Shown here one piece after another: positions 15,587 to 23,023 of a DNA stretch of 23,023 nucleotides. The notes under the pieces were generated by a model that was given only the letters and a program-made list of their open reading frames with translations, did not search any database and was not told where the DNA came from. Origin of the DNA: an uncultured Erysipelotrichaceae bacterium (GTDB taxonomy: Bacteria > Bacillota_I > Bacilli_A > RFN20 > CAG-826); the NCBI GenBank assembly GCA_902801805.1, contig CADCJP010000031.1:1-23023 (forward strand), in the 5' to 3' direction. The position numbers were made by a program, and so were the translations under genes. Numbering within the stretch: the stretch's first letter is position 1; each line of letters opens with the position of its first letter.

Positions 15587-16960
15587 ATGAGTAAATTTGA
15601 ATTCGATAAACTATGTAACCATTTCATTGTCTCTGGTTTCTACTTCCAAGGCTCAGAGATTTATGGTGGATTAAGCAACACTTGGGACTATGGCCCAATT
15701 GGTAGTGAAATCAAACAAAACATCCGCAAGATGTGGTGGAAGAAATTCGTCCAAGAAAGTACCACAAACGTTGGTATTGATGCGGCGATTATGATGAACC
15801 CAAAGGTTTGGGAAGCAACAGGTCACGTGGCAACATTCAACGATCCACTTATTGACTGTAAGCATTGTAAGCAACGCTTTAGAGCTGACCAATTAATTGA
15901 AAGTGAATTCCCAGATGCCGATGTTAACGGTATGACTAATGAACAAATGATGGAATTCATTAGAAACAATCACGTCAAATGTCCAAACTGTGGTAGTGAA
16001 AACTTCACAGACATTCGTCAATTCAATATGATGTTTAAAACACATATTGGTGTCACTGAAGATAGCAAATCAGTCGTCTATTTAAGACCAGAAACCGCAC
16101 AAGGTATGTTTGTTAACTTCAAGAACGTCATGAGAGCAACACGTCGTAAATTACCTATTGGTATTTGTAATGTTGGCCGTGCTTTCAGAAACGAAATCAC
16201 TCCAGGACAAATGACATTCCGTACACGTGAATTCGACCAAATGGAAATGGAATTCTTCTGCAAACCAGGCGAAGACTTAAAGTGGTTTGCCTATTGGAAA
16301 CAATACTGCTTAGACTTCGTTGATTCCTTAGGAATCAGAAAAGACCATCTCCGTTATAGAGATCACGAACAAGAAGAAGTAGCCTTCTATAGCAAAGCCA
16401 CAACAGATATTGAATATCTCTTCCCATTTGGTTGGGGTGAAATTTGGGGTATCGCTGATAGAACTGATTACGACTTAGGTCGTCATACCAAGTTCAGTGG
16501 TGAAGCTTTGGATTACTTAGATCCAGAAACAAATGAAAAGTACATTCCATATTGTATTGAACCATCAGTCGGTTTAGACCGTTTGGTTTTAATGACATTA
16601 TGCGATGCATATGATGAAGAACAAGTTGGTGACAACGATACCCGTATCGTTATGCACCTTTCTCCAGCTGTTGCGCCTTATAAAGCCGCGATTCTTCCAT
16701 TAAGTAAGAAGCTCGAAGAAAAGGCTCGTGAAGTGGAACAATCTTTAGCCAAATACTTCAATGTCATCTATGATGATACCGGTTCTATCGGTAAACGTTA
16801 TAGACGTCAAGACGCGATCGGCACTCCGTTCTGCATTACTATTGACTTTGATACAGAAAATGATGGTGCAGTCACTATTCGTGAACGTGATTCCATGCAA
16901 CAAGTCCGTTTACCAATCGGTGAATTAAAGGCTTACTTAGAGGAAAAAGTCTTCTTCTAA
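15587..16960 (+). CDS. glyS: Glycyl-tRNA synthetase, single-chain (alpha-2, class II) type
   Basis: 457 residues from ATG 15587, preceded by GAGGGAG seven bases away. The frame stays open to 15524 but the upstream part is non-conserved leader. It begins [20 protein letters not shown], the normal start of this enzyme. Class II motif 2 is [19 protein letters not shown] and motif 3 is [12 protein letters not shown] zinc-ribbon-like insert has CKHC and CPNC. The C-terminal anticodon-binding domain includes [12 protein letters not shown]. This homodimeric form is the one in Mycoplasmatota, Staphylococcus, archaea and eukaryotes, unlike the two-gene glyQ-glyS form of Bacillus subtilis at the same chromosomal position. 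It charges tRNA-Gly. Confidence 0.97.
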   Translation: MSKFEFDKLCNHFIVSGFYFQGSEIYGGLSNTWDYGPIGSEIKQNIRKMWWKKFVQESTTNVGIDAAIMMNPKVWEATGHVATFNDPLIDCKHCKQRFRADQLIESEFPDADVNGMTNEQMMEFIRNNHVKCPNCGSENFTDIRQFNMMFKTHIGVTEDSKSVVYLRPETAQGMFVNFKNVMRATRRKLPIGICNVGRAFRNEITPGQMTFRTREFDQMEMEFFCKPGEDLKWFAYWKQYCLDFVDSLGIRKDHLRYRDHEQEEVAFYSKATTDIEYLFPFGWGEIWGIADRTDYDLGRHTKFSGEALDYLDPETNEKYIPYCIEPSVGLDRLVLMTLCDAYDEEQVGDNDTRIVMHLSPAVAPYKAAILPLSKKLEEKAREVEQSLAKYFNVIYDDTGSIGKRYRRQDAIGTPFCITIDFDTENDGAVTIRERDSMQQVRLPIGELKAYLEEKVFF

Positions 16961-16993
16961 ACAAGTAGAAATTTAGTAAAAAGTTAGGAAAAG

Positions 16994-16999
16994 TATAAT
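16994..16999 (+). promoter_or_regulatory. -10 promoter element for dnaG, possibly leaderless
   Basis: A perfect TATAAT lies eight bases after 16985 and ends seven bases before ATG 17007, so transcription would start at or next to the initiation codon. The best -35 (TTTAGT at 16972-16977, 16-base spacer) is weak. There is no SD before dnaG. Confidence 0.5.
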
Positions 17000-17006
17000 T
17001 TATTAT

Positions 17007-18794
17007 ATGGCATTTGATGAAACCTTAGTTAATGACGTGTTAAAGCACGCTGATATCGTCAAAGTGGTATCCGCGTATTTACCTGTGATTAGAAAAGGTA
17101 AAGATTATCTCGCCAAGTGCCCATTCCATGATGATACCAACCCATCCATGCACATCTCACCTGAGCTGCAAATCTTCAAATGCTTTGTGTGTGGTACCAG
17201 TGGTAACGCGATTGGCTTTGTTAGAAAATACGAGAAACTCTCTTTTAGAGAAGCGGTCAAGAAAGTCGCAGAAATCTGTGATTATCATGATCCTCGATTA
17301 GAAGACATCCATGAAGCTAAGGTCGTTGACCCAAGAAGAGCGCCACTTATTAAGTGTCTTCATGATTTAACTGTTTATTATCAATACGCTTTGAACTCTC
17401 CTGAAGGAAAAGCGGGCTTAGATTACTTTAACGAACGTCATCTTGATGCTGACTTAAGAAGCAAATTCCTTCTTGGCTATGCGTTTAAAGATGGTAAAGC
17501 CACATGCCGTTTCCTTGAAGAGAAAGGCCATTCCTTAAAAACCATCGAAGATGTCGGTATCGCTTCATCTATGAATGGTAACTATAGTGACCGTAATGCT
17601 GGTAGAGTCATTTTCCCAATTATGGACGCTAATGGCGAAGTCGTTGGCTATAGCGCTAGACGTTTAGGTAATGGTCCAGAAGCCAAATACGTAAACTCTC
17701 CTGAAACATATTTATTTCATAAATCAAACATTCTTTATAACTACAACAACGCCAAAGAAAAAGCGCGTATCGCTGGTTATATCTATGTTTTAGAAGGTTT
17801 TATGGATGTCTACGCCTTATATCGCATTGGTATGGAATCATGCGTAGCGACAATGGGTACTGCCTTAACCGCAGAACACATTCGCTTACTTAGATCCTTA
17901 AATGTTGAAATAAGACTTTGTCTTGATGGTGACCTTCCTGGCCAAAAAGCCACGATGGAAATCGCTAATAATTTGGTGAGCAACGGTTTATCTGTTCGTA
18001 TCGTTGATAACCAAAATAGCACTAAAGACCCAGATGAGATTTTAAATCAAGATGGTGCAGTAGCGCTTAATGCTTATTTAAATAAACTCATCTCAAGAGT
18101 GGATTTCATTCTCAATTACTATAAGAACACCAATCCACTTCAAACAACCGAACAGAAAACTCAGTTAATCCAGGAATTCATTCCTGTTTTACTCGCTATC
18201 CGTTCCCAAATCGAACTTGATAGCTATATTAACAAACTTGCGAATATTACCGGCTTTGCGCCTGAGGCCATCAGAAATATTCTTAAAACCGCGAGAAAGA
18301 AACCAGCCAATACTGATTTCCGTAGCATGATTAGAGAATATCATCCTGAAAGAAAGGTCCTCAGGAGACTCGAATTTGCCGAGCGTGAACTTTTATACCA
18401 AATGCTCCAAAATCGCGAAGCAGTGGCCTTTTATGAGCAAAAAATCGGTGGTTTCTATGATGAAACGTATCGCATCATTGCAAATTACCTTATCGAATAT
18501 GCCAAAGAGCAAAAAGATTTCGTTCCAGTGGATCTAATCTCCTCCCTGGAAAATAGTGACTTACCAGAAAAGGATGAACTAATTAACAAGATAAGTGAGC
18601 TCTATCTTGAAAGAAACCATCCTGATGTCTGCAACGAAGAGTTATTAAATAACTTGCAGCAAGTCATCGATACTGAAAAAGAAAAAATCTTTGAATCTGA
18701 TACCTTAGAACAATCGTTAGAAGGCAAAGATCCAAAGGAGAAAGCGCGTATTATCTCCGACTACAATAGACGTCGTCTGCGTAATAAACGCTAA
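17007..18794 (+). CDS. dnaG: DnaG, DNA primase
   Basis: 595 residues. The N-terminal CHC2 zinc-binding domain has Cys38, His41, Cys59 and Cys62 (CPFH...CFVC). The catalytic core includes the RNAP-basic motif around GRVIFPIMDANGEVVGYSARRLG, and the TOPRIM fold has EGFMDV (catalytic Glu) and LCLDGDLPGQKA (DxD). The C-terminal ~150 residues form the helicase-interaction region, poorly conserved as usual. It makes RNA primers at the fork with DnaB. It lies 40 bases before rpoD, the macromolecular-synthesis arrangement of primase and primary sigma factor. Confidence 0.97.
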   Translation: MAFDETLVNDVLKHADIVKVVSAYLPVIRKGKDYLAKCPFHDDTNPSMHISPELQIFKCFVCGTSGNAIGFVRKYEKLSFREAVKKVAEICDYHDPRLEDIHEAKVVDPRRAPLIKCLHDLTVYYQYALNSPEGKAGLDYFNERHLDADLRSKFLLGYAFKDGKATCRFLEEKGHSLKTIEDVGIASSMNGNYSDRNAGRVIFPIMDANGEVVGYSARRLGNGPEAKYVNSPETYLFHKSNILYNYNNAKEKARIAGYIYVLEGFMDVYALYRIGMESCVATMGTALTAEHIRLLRSLNVEIRLCLDGDLPGQKATMEIANNLVSNGLSVRIVDNQNSTKDPDEILNQDGAVALNAYLNKLISRVDFILNYYKNTNPLQTTEQKTQLIQEFIPVLLAIRSQIELDSYINKLANITGFAPEAIRNILKTARKKPANTDFRSMIREYHPERKVLRRLEFAERELLYQMLQNREAVAFYEQKIGGFYDETYRIIANYLIEYAKEQKDFVPVDLISSLENSDLPEKDELINKISELYLERNHPDVCNEELLNNLQQVIDTEKEKIFESDTLEQSLEGKDPKEKARIISDYNRRRLRNKR

Positions 18795-18813
18795 ACATTA
18801 ATTTTAATTAAAC

Positions 18814-18830
18814 CAATGAAAGGGGCATTG
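18814..18830 (+). promoter_or_regulatory. Small hairpin presenting the rpoD SD in its loop
   Basis: CAATG (18814-18818) and CATTG (18826-18830) flank AAAGGGG, which is the rpoD SD. The five-pair stem is weak, so this may be chance. Confidence 0.35.
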
Positions 18831-18834
18831 ATTT

Positions 18835-20136
18835 ATGGGTAGAAAAAAATTAGAAACAACAGAAGCGGTCTTAGAAGACAAACCAAAAAAGAGAGGCCGC
18901 CCAAAAGTGAGTGAAGGTGCACCAAGTTCACCAAAGCTCGAAAAGAAAAAGAAAGTCAAAAGCATCTATGATGACGATGGTGAAATCCTTTCTTTAGATG
19001 ACATCAAGAATAGTCTTTTAAAGAAAGCTAAATCATCCGGTATTATTGACCAAAGCGATATTTATGATGCTTTAAATCAATTCGATTTAGACGATGATAC
19101 AATTGCTGACTTAATCAATTTCTTTAAAGAAAACGGCATCGAAGTTATCTCTGATGAAGATGATGAAGATGAAGACTTTGAAGACTTTGACGAAAGCAAA
19201 ATGAATCTTGACGAAGAGCCAGATGATGATTTCTTTGCGGAAGAAAGCGAAGAAACCGAAGAAGATATCGACATCGACTATTTAGGTAGTGAAGTCCGTA
19301 TCAACGACTCCGTTAAGATGTATCTTAAAGAAATTGGTAAATATGATCTTTTAAAAGCGGAAGATGAACCAATCTTAGCTAAGAAGATCTTAAACGGCGA
19401 TGAAGAAGCTAAACAAACTTTAATCAACGCTAACTTACGTTTAGTTGTTAACATCGCTAAACACTATGTGGGTCGTGGTATGTTGTTCTTGGATTTAATC
19501 CAAGAAGGTAACCTCGGTTTAATGAAAGCCGTTGATAAATTCGACTACACAAAGGGTTATAAATTCTCGACATATGCGACATGGTGGATTCGTCAAGCTA
19601 TCACACGTGCGATTGCTGACCAAGCCAGAACCATTCGTATTCCAGTCCATATGGTTGAAACCATCAATAAGATGACACGTATTCAAAGACAGCTCATCCA
19701 AGACTATGGCCGTGAACCAACAGCCGAAGAAATATCTGAAGCGATGAACGGTGAATTAAGCGCGAAACGTATTCGTGAAATTCAACGTATCGCGATGGAG
19801 CCTGTCTCCTTAGAAACACCGATCGGTGAAGAAGATGATTCCCATTTAGGTGACTTTATCGAAGATAAGGAAAGTGAATCACCAGTTGATTTCACCACCA
19901 GACAACTCTTAAAAGAAGAACTCTACAGCATCCTTAAAGATTTAAGCGATAGAGAAGAAAGAGTTATTAGACTCCGTTATGGTTTAGACGACAATAGACC
20001 AAGAACTCTTGAAGAAGTCGGCCGTGAATTCGGCGTTACTCGTGAAAGAATTCGTCAAATTGAAGCTAAAGCCATTAAGAAATTAAGACACCCAACACGC
20101 TCCAAACGTTTAGGTGATTATAAGGAAAAGATTTAA
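18835..20136 (+). CDS. rpoD: RNA polymerase primary sigma factor (RpoD/SigA)
   Basis: 433 residues. Residues 1-45 are basic and include PKKRGRPK (17-24), an AT-hook-like motif not normal for sigma-70. Residues ~50-105 fit region 1.1, followed by a very acidic linker (107-150). Region 1.2 starts near [14 protein letters not shown] (155-168). Region 2 includes [16 protein letters not shown] and the -10 recognition helix [19 protein letters not shown] (242-260). Region 3 follows, and region 4 ends with [20 protein letters not shown] (391-410), the -35 recognition helix-turn-helix. It directs vegetative transcription and should recognise the TTGACA/TATAAT promoters seen in this window. The start has the SD AAAGGGG nine bases upstream. 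The stop overlaps trmK (TAATG). Confidence 0.97.
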   Translation: MGRKKLETTEAVLEDKPKKRGRPKVSEGAPSSPKLEKKKKVKSIYDDDGEILSLDDIKNSLLKKAKSSGIIDQSDIYDALNQFDLDDDTIADLINFFKENGIEVISDEDDEDEDFEDFDESKMNLDEEPDDDFFAEESEETEEDIDIDYLGSEVRINDSVKMYLKEIGKYDLLKAEDEPILAKKILNGDEEAKQTLINANLRLVVNIAKHYVGRGMLFLDLIQEGNLGLMKAVDKFDYTKGYKFSTYATWWIRQAITRAIADQARTIRIPVHMVETINKMTRIQRQLIQDYGREPTAEEISEAMNGELSAKRIREIQRIAMEPVSLETPIGEEDDSHLGDFIEDKESESPVDFTTRQLLKEELYSILKDLSDREERVIRLRYGLDDNRPRTLEEVGREFGVTRERIRQIEAKAIKKLRHPTRSKRLGDYKEKI

Positions 20137-20798
20137 TGATTAAACTATCCAAACGCTTGCGTATCATTCATGATATGGTCCCAGAATCAGTGGTGGCCGA
20201 TATCGGTAGCGATCATGGTAAACTCATGATTGCTTTAGTGGAATCCGGTATCGTGACAAAAGGCTACGCTGTTGAAAACAAAGAAGGACCATTTGAAAGA
20301 TTAAGAAATAATCTTATCAGATATCACGTCAACGATAAGATTACGCCCCTTTTTAGCGATGGAATTAAAGACATCACTCGTGATGTAGGGACCATCGTCA
20401 TCGCAGGCATGGGTGGATTAAACATCGTTAACATTTTAAAAGCGCACCCTGAAAAGTTAGTCAGAGTGCAAACAATTATTATTGACGCTCATAACGCAGT
20501 GCCTATGGCAAGAAAAGAAATTTGCATGATGGGTTTTGCTATTGCCGATGAAAAGATCGTCAAAGAAGATGGCATTTTCTATGAAATCATCAAGTTCGTA
20601 AGAGCGGATCAAGCAATCATCGGTGAAGAAGATTTAGAATTCGGGCCAATCTTAAGAAGAGAGAAATCTGCGACTTTCAAAGAAAAATATCAAACTCGCA
20701 TTAGCGAGATTGATAATATCATCGCTAGTGGCAATCTCCCTCAAGCAAGAATCGATATTCTAAACGCAGAAAAGCATAAGTTGGAGAGATATCTATGA
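20136..20798 (+). CDS. trmK: TrmK, tRNA (adenine(22)-N1)-methyltransferase
   Basis: 220 residues. It begins LSKRLRIIHDMVPESVVADI with the SAM-binding glycine motif in VADIGSDHGKL and the family signature IAGMGG. The C-terminal helical region is like the coiled-coil segment of TrmK/YqfN. The enzyme methylates N1 of A22 in the D-loop of certain tRNAs. It shares one base with the rpoD stop, so is translationally coupled, and overlaps the next gene by four bases. The sigA-yqfN-yqfO order in Bacillus subtilis supports the assignment. Confidence 0.93.
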   Translation: MIKLSKRLRIIHDMVPESVVADIGSDHGKLMIALVESGIVTKGYAVENKEGPFERLRNNLIRYHVNDKITPLFSDGIKDITRDVGTIVIAGMGGLNIVNILKAHPEKLVRVQTIIIDAHNAVPMARKEICMMGFAIADEKIVKEDGIFYEIIKFVRADQAIIGEEDLEFGPILRREKSATFKEKYQTRISEIDNIIASGNLPQARIDILNAEKHKLERYL

Positions 20799-21568
20799 AC
20801 ACCAGGAAACTCCTTTTAAAACTTTCAAAACGTTTCCCAAAACGCTACGCGAAGTTTTATCATGACCACGTTGGTCTTATGACAGGTAAATTACCTGAAG
20901 AAGTGCATAATATCCTTCTCTGTTTAGATTTTGATTATCAAGTTCTTCCTTTAGTAAAGGAAAATAAACCAGATTTAATCATTACTCACCATCCATTTAT
21001 CTACGGCACTAAAGCCAAGGTTTTTAAATGGGATAAGCTTAAAGAACAACTCTCTAATGAAATAGATGCCTTAGGCGTACCAGTCTATAGCATGCATACA
21101 AACTTCGATAGCGGTAAAGACGGCATGAATGATGCTTTAACGGAAGCTTTAGGCCTCAAAAATGTTTACTGCCCAGAAGAAAAAGACTTTTGTATGCGTA
21201 TTGGTGAATTAGATAAGGCCATGCCAGTTGAAGAATTTGCTAAATTTGCTAAAGCAAAACTTGATATTGATTATGCTTTATTGATTAATGAAGGCAACGC
21301 AAATATTAAGAAAGTCGGCATCGTTGGTGGTGGCGGTTCTCGTGACTGGTTCATTGCTAGAGATGAAGGCTGTGATATTTATATATCAGGTGACGCTCCT
21401 CATCATGTGAGACGCGCTATTGTTAATGAACATTTTAATTACTTAGATGTTCCTCACGAAGTGGAGAAGATTTTCATGCCACAAATGAAGAAAATACTCC
21501 TTGAAATCGACCCAACATTGAACGTCTTAATGGTGGATCATGAGGAAATGCCTGAAGTAATTTTATAG
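20795..21568 (+). CDS. Nif3-like dinuclear metal-centre protein (YqfO family, short form)
   Basis: 257 residues. Metal-binding signatures are THHPFIYG (His pair), a central HTNFD and near the C-terminus SGDAPHH. A glycine-rich VGGGGSRDW is also typical. The family is annotated as GTP cyclohydrolase 1 type 2 homologue, but its cellular reaction is not firmly settled. This is the short form like E. coli YbgI; it lacks the ~120-residue PII-like insert of B. subtilis YqfO. It starts within the last codons of trmK (ATGA overlap), following the conserved pairing of these genes. GGAGA at 20784-20788 is the likely SD. Confidence 0.92.
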   Translation: MNTRKLLLKLSKRFPKRYAKFYHDHVGLMTGKLPEEVHNILLCLDFDYQVLPLVKENKPDLIITHHPFIYGTKAKVFKWDKLKEQLSNEIDALGVPVYSMHTNFDSGKDGMNDALTEALGLKNVYCPEEKDFCMRIGELDKAMPVEEFAKFAKAKLDIDYALLINEGNANIKKVGIVGGGGSRDWFIARDEGCDIYISGDAPHHVRRAIVNEHFNYLDVPHEVEKIFMPQMKKILLEIDPTLNVLMVDHEEMPEVIL

Positions 21569-21616
21569 TAAATAGTTAGTAAATATATATCTTTGATATA
21601 AGGAGATTATCAAAAA

Positions 21617-22093
21617 ATGAAAGCAATTATTGAAATCAACAAATTTGGCACCATTGAAGTCGAATTAGATAGAGACACTGCACCTATTACCGTTGATAAC
21701 TTTGTAAAGCTCGCAGATAAGGGTTTTTATAAAGGATTAACATTCCATAGAGTCATCAAAGGCTTTATGATTCAAGGCGGTTGCCCAAAAGGAAACGGCA
21801 CAGGCGGTCCTGGCTATTGCATTAAAGGTGAATTTGCCGCTAACGGAGTTAATAACCCAATCAGTCATAAAAGAGGTGTTATCTCAATGGCGAGAGCCAT
21901 GGATCCAGATTCCGCTGGTAGCCAATTCTTTATCATGCATAAAGATGGTGAATTCTTAGATGGTCAATATGCGGCTTTTGGTCACGTTACCAAAGGTATC
22001 GAAGTTGTTGATGCTATTGCATCAGTGAGAACAAGCCCAAACGATAGACCATTAGAAACCGTTAGTATCAAAGATATTAGAATTGAGAAATAA
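21617..22093 (+). CDS. Cyclophilin-type peptidyl-prolyl cis-trans isomerase
   Basis: 158 residues with no signal peptide, so cytoplasmic. The catalytic arginine lies in [13 protein letters not shown], and [10 protein letters not shown] and the substrate-pocket region [14 protein letters not shown] are intact. It speeds proline isomerisation during folding. A good SD (AAGGAG, 21600-21605) precedes ATG 21617 by 11 bases. It is 48 bases after the Nif3 gene and one base before nfo, so nfo is probably co-transcribed. Confidence 0.95.
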   Translation: MKAIIEINKFGTIEVELDRDTAPITVDNFVKLADKGFYKGLTFHRVIKGFMIQGGCPKGNGTGGPGYCIKGEFAANGVNNPISHKRGVISMARAMDPDSAGSQFFIMHKDGEFLDGQYAAFGHVTKGIEVVDAIASVRTSPNDRPLETVSIKDIRIEK

Positions 22094-22094
22094 T

Positions 22095-22568
22095 ATGGCT
22101 AAAGATTTATTAATTGGTTCTCACGTTGGTATGAACGCTCCTGATTATTATTTAGGTAGCGTTAAAGAAGCGTTAAGCTATGGAGCTACAGCTTTTATGT
22201 TTTATACTGGCGCTCCACAAAGCTCTTATCGTAAGCCATTAGAAGAATTAAAGATTGAAGAAGGACGTGCTTTGCTCAAAGAGCAAGGCTTTGACGAAAA
22301 CCATATTGTCGTTCATGCGCCTTATATTATTAATCTTGCCAATACCGTGAAGGAAGATATGTTTGGGTTCGCTACGGATTTTCTGTATAACGAGATAATA
22401 AGATCAGAGGCGATGGGCAGTAACGTCATGGTTCTTCATCCGGGCTCTCATGTCGGAGCGGGTGTTGATGCGGGAATTGCACAGATTATTAAGGGGCTTA
22501 ACATTGTTCTTGAGGAGAAACATGAGGTTAATATTGCGCTTGAGACTATGGCCGGCAAGGGAAGCGAG
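22095..22568 (+). CDS. nfo: Endonuclease IV (Nfo), N-terminal half, interrupted by a chimeric junction
   Basis: ATG 22095 begins one base after the PPIase stop. 158 residues match endonuclease IV: GSHVG at the start, [18 protein letters not shown] with metal ligand His74, [10 protein letters not shown] with His115, and [13 protein letters not shown] with ligand Glu150. The enzyme cuts 5' of abasic sites and repairs oxidised 3' ends; a full protein is about 280 residues. Homology ends at 22568 where the GRTFEE-type sequence should follow; the frame continues into unrelated GC-rich sequence. Inside the gene, codon use changes near 22360-22390: Glu is GAA in 7 of 8 cases before and GAG in 7 of 7 after. 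So the second third may come from a different genome than the first. The order trmK-yqfO-(x)-nfo is normal for Bacillota. Confidence 0.85.
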
Positions 22569-23023
22569 AGGCTTGAGCGTCTGCGGCTTCAAGCCGGGGC
22601 AGCCGCGGCCTGCACCGGGTTCGCGTGCAGGCAGGCGCTTTCCCTGGGCAGCCAGGCGGGCCTGATCTTCGGCCTGGTCATCGCGGCCGCCCAGTGCCTG
22701 AGCCTTACGGCCACCTCCTCCGTGTCCATGGAGGGGAAGGGCATCTATATCATCAAGGCTCTGCCCATCCGGGCCAACGTGTGGCTCCGGAGCAAGCTTT
22801 TGGTGAGCATGCTGCCCCCGGTGGCGGGGGGCCTCCTCTGCGGCGTCGCTTTGACCGTGGCCTGGAAGCTGCCCTTCTGGAACGCGCTGCTGATCCTTGG
22901 CCTCTGTGTCCTGGTGGGCTGGGCCTTCTCGGTGGTGGAGCTCGCTTTGGGCCTCCACTGCTGTCGGTTCGACTGGGAGAACCCCGTGGAGGTCATCAAG
23001 CAGGGCGGCGGCGTCATGTTGAG
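22361..23023. other. Compositionally foreign contig end (two apparent switches)
   Basis: From ~22360 codon use shifts to G/C-ending codons while nfo homology persists (25/60, 32/60 and 27/60 GC in 22381-22440, 22441-22500 and 22501-22560). From ~22569 GC rises to about 70% and nfo homology ends. This looks like two joins: one within nfo between related genes, one into unrelated sequence. Assembly chimera is the leading explanation. Confidence 0.7.
22569..23023 (+). CDS. Fragment of an ABC-2-type permease-like membrane protein, foreign composition, 3' truncated
   Basis: The nfo frame stays open to the window end, but from about 22569 its protein is unrelated. From about residue 181 of the fused frame (22635) it reads as membrane protein, with helices near 22656-22724, 22797-22865 and 22890-22955, plus [15 protein letters not shown] and [13 protein letters not shown], which resemble ABC-2-type putative exporter permeases of Clostridia (EGKNLWLLKSLPI-like and WENEVxxVKQ-like motifs). 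The family call is by memory of the pattern only. No start codon context belongs to this gene, so its true 5' end is missing. GC is 43/60 at 22561-22620 and 42/60 at 22621-22680, against 21/60 at 22141-22200. Confidence 0.5.

Noticed and set aside
22404..22958. Long minus-strand open frame (184 codons) in the GC-rich end
   Set aside because: High-GC DNA gives long spurious frames; its protein is Arg/Gln/His/Gly-rich low complexity, while the plus-strand frame has membrane helices and recognisable permease-like motifs.
1..23023. CRISPR arrays, tRNA or rRNA genes, insertion sequences, prophage genes
   Set aside because: No regularly spaced direct repeats, no cloverleaf-forming stretches in the short gaps, and no transposase or phage-like proteins were seen.

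Overview
The first ~22.3 kb is a compact, low-GC, one-strand block of core genes from a bacterium of the Bacillota/Bacilli (or a Mycoplasmatota-like relative such as the uncultured gut RF39/Erysipelotrichia-type lineages). The reasons are: strong AGGAGG ribosome sites, a Gram-positive style hrcA-grpE-dnaK-dnaJ operon with CIRCE operators, a DnaK without the long N-terminal-lobe insert of proteobacterial DnaKs, a single-chain glycyl-tRNA synthetase, and the gene orders lepA-hemW-hrcA and ybeY-cdd-era-recO-glyS-dnaG-rpoD-trmK-nif3-nfo. Tryptophan is encoded by TGG and TGA is used as a stop (ybeY), so the standard bacterial code applies rather than the Mycoplasma code. The precise lineage is inference. 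All genes are on the plus strand.

Layout: (1) 1-775, 3' end of a DinG/Rad3-type DNA helicase. (2) 800-2093, three small uncharacterised membrane proteins, the last two apparent tandem paralogues. (3) 2100-3917 lepA. (4) 4002-6816, a degenerate Fic-fold protein with a C-terminal winged-helix-like segment, a 71-residue single-pass membrane protein, and hemW, ending in a strong terminator. (5) 6978-11747, the heat-shock operon with two CIRCE boxes around its promoter, then hrcA, grpE, dnaK, an intergenic hairpin, dnaJ and a terminator. (6) 11791-13030, a peptidase C39 domain joined to six membrane helices without an ABC ATPase; its ribosome site is buried in a hairpin. (7) 13056-16960, ybeY, cdd, era, recO (broken near its N-terminus) and glyS. 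(8) 17007-21568, dnaG, rpoD, trmK and a Nif3-family gene. (9) 21617-22568, a cyclophilin and the first part of nfo.

From about 22360 the sequence changes character. The nfo reading frame continues, but its glutamate codons switch from nearly all GAA to all GAG. At about 22569 endonuclease IV homology stops, GC jumps to about 70%, and the same open frame runs into an ABC-2-type permease-like protein from what looks like a different, high-GC genome. The simplest explanation is a chimeric contig end; horizontal transfer is the less likely alternative.

Most of the window is ordinary housekeeping: translation quality and ribosome maturation (LepA, YbeY, Era, GlyRS, TrmK), protein folding (GrpE-DnaK-DnaJ, PPIase), replication, transcription and repair (DnaG, RpoD, RecO, Nfo, helicase). 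The unusual parts are the Fic-like pseudoenzyme, the C39-membrane protein with its SD-sequestering hairpin, an AT-hook-like motif at the N-terminus of the primary sigma factor, the recO frame break and the terminal chimera.
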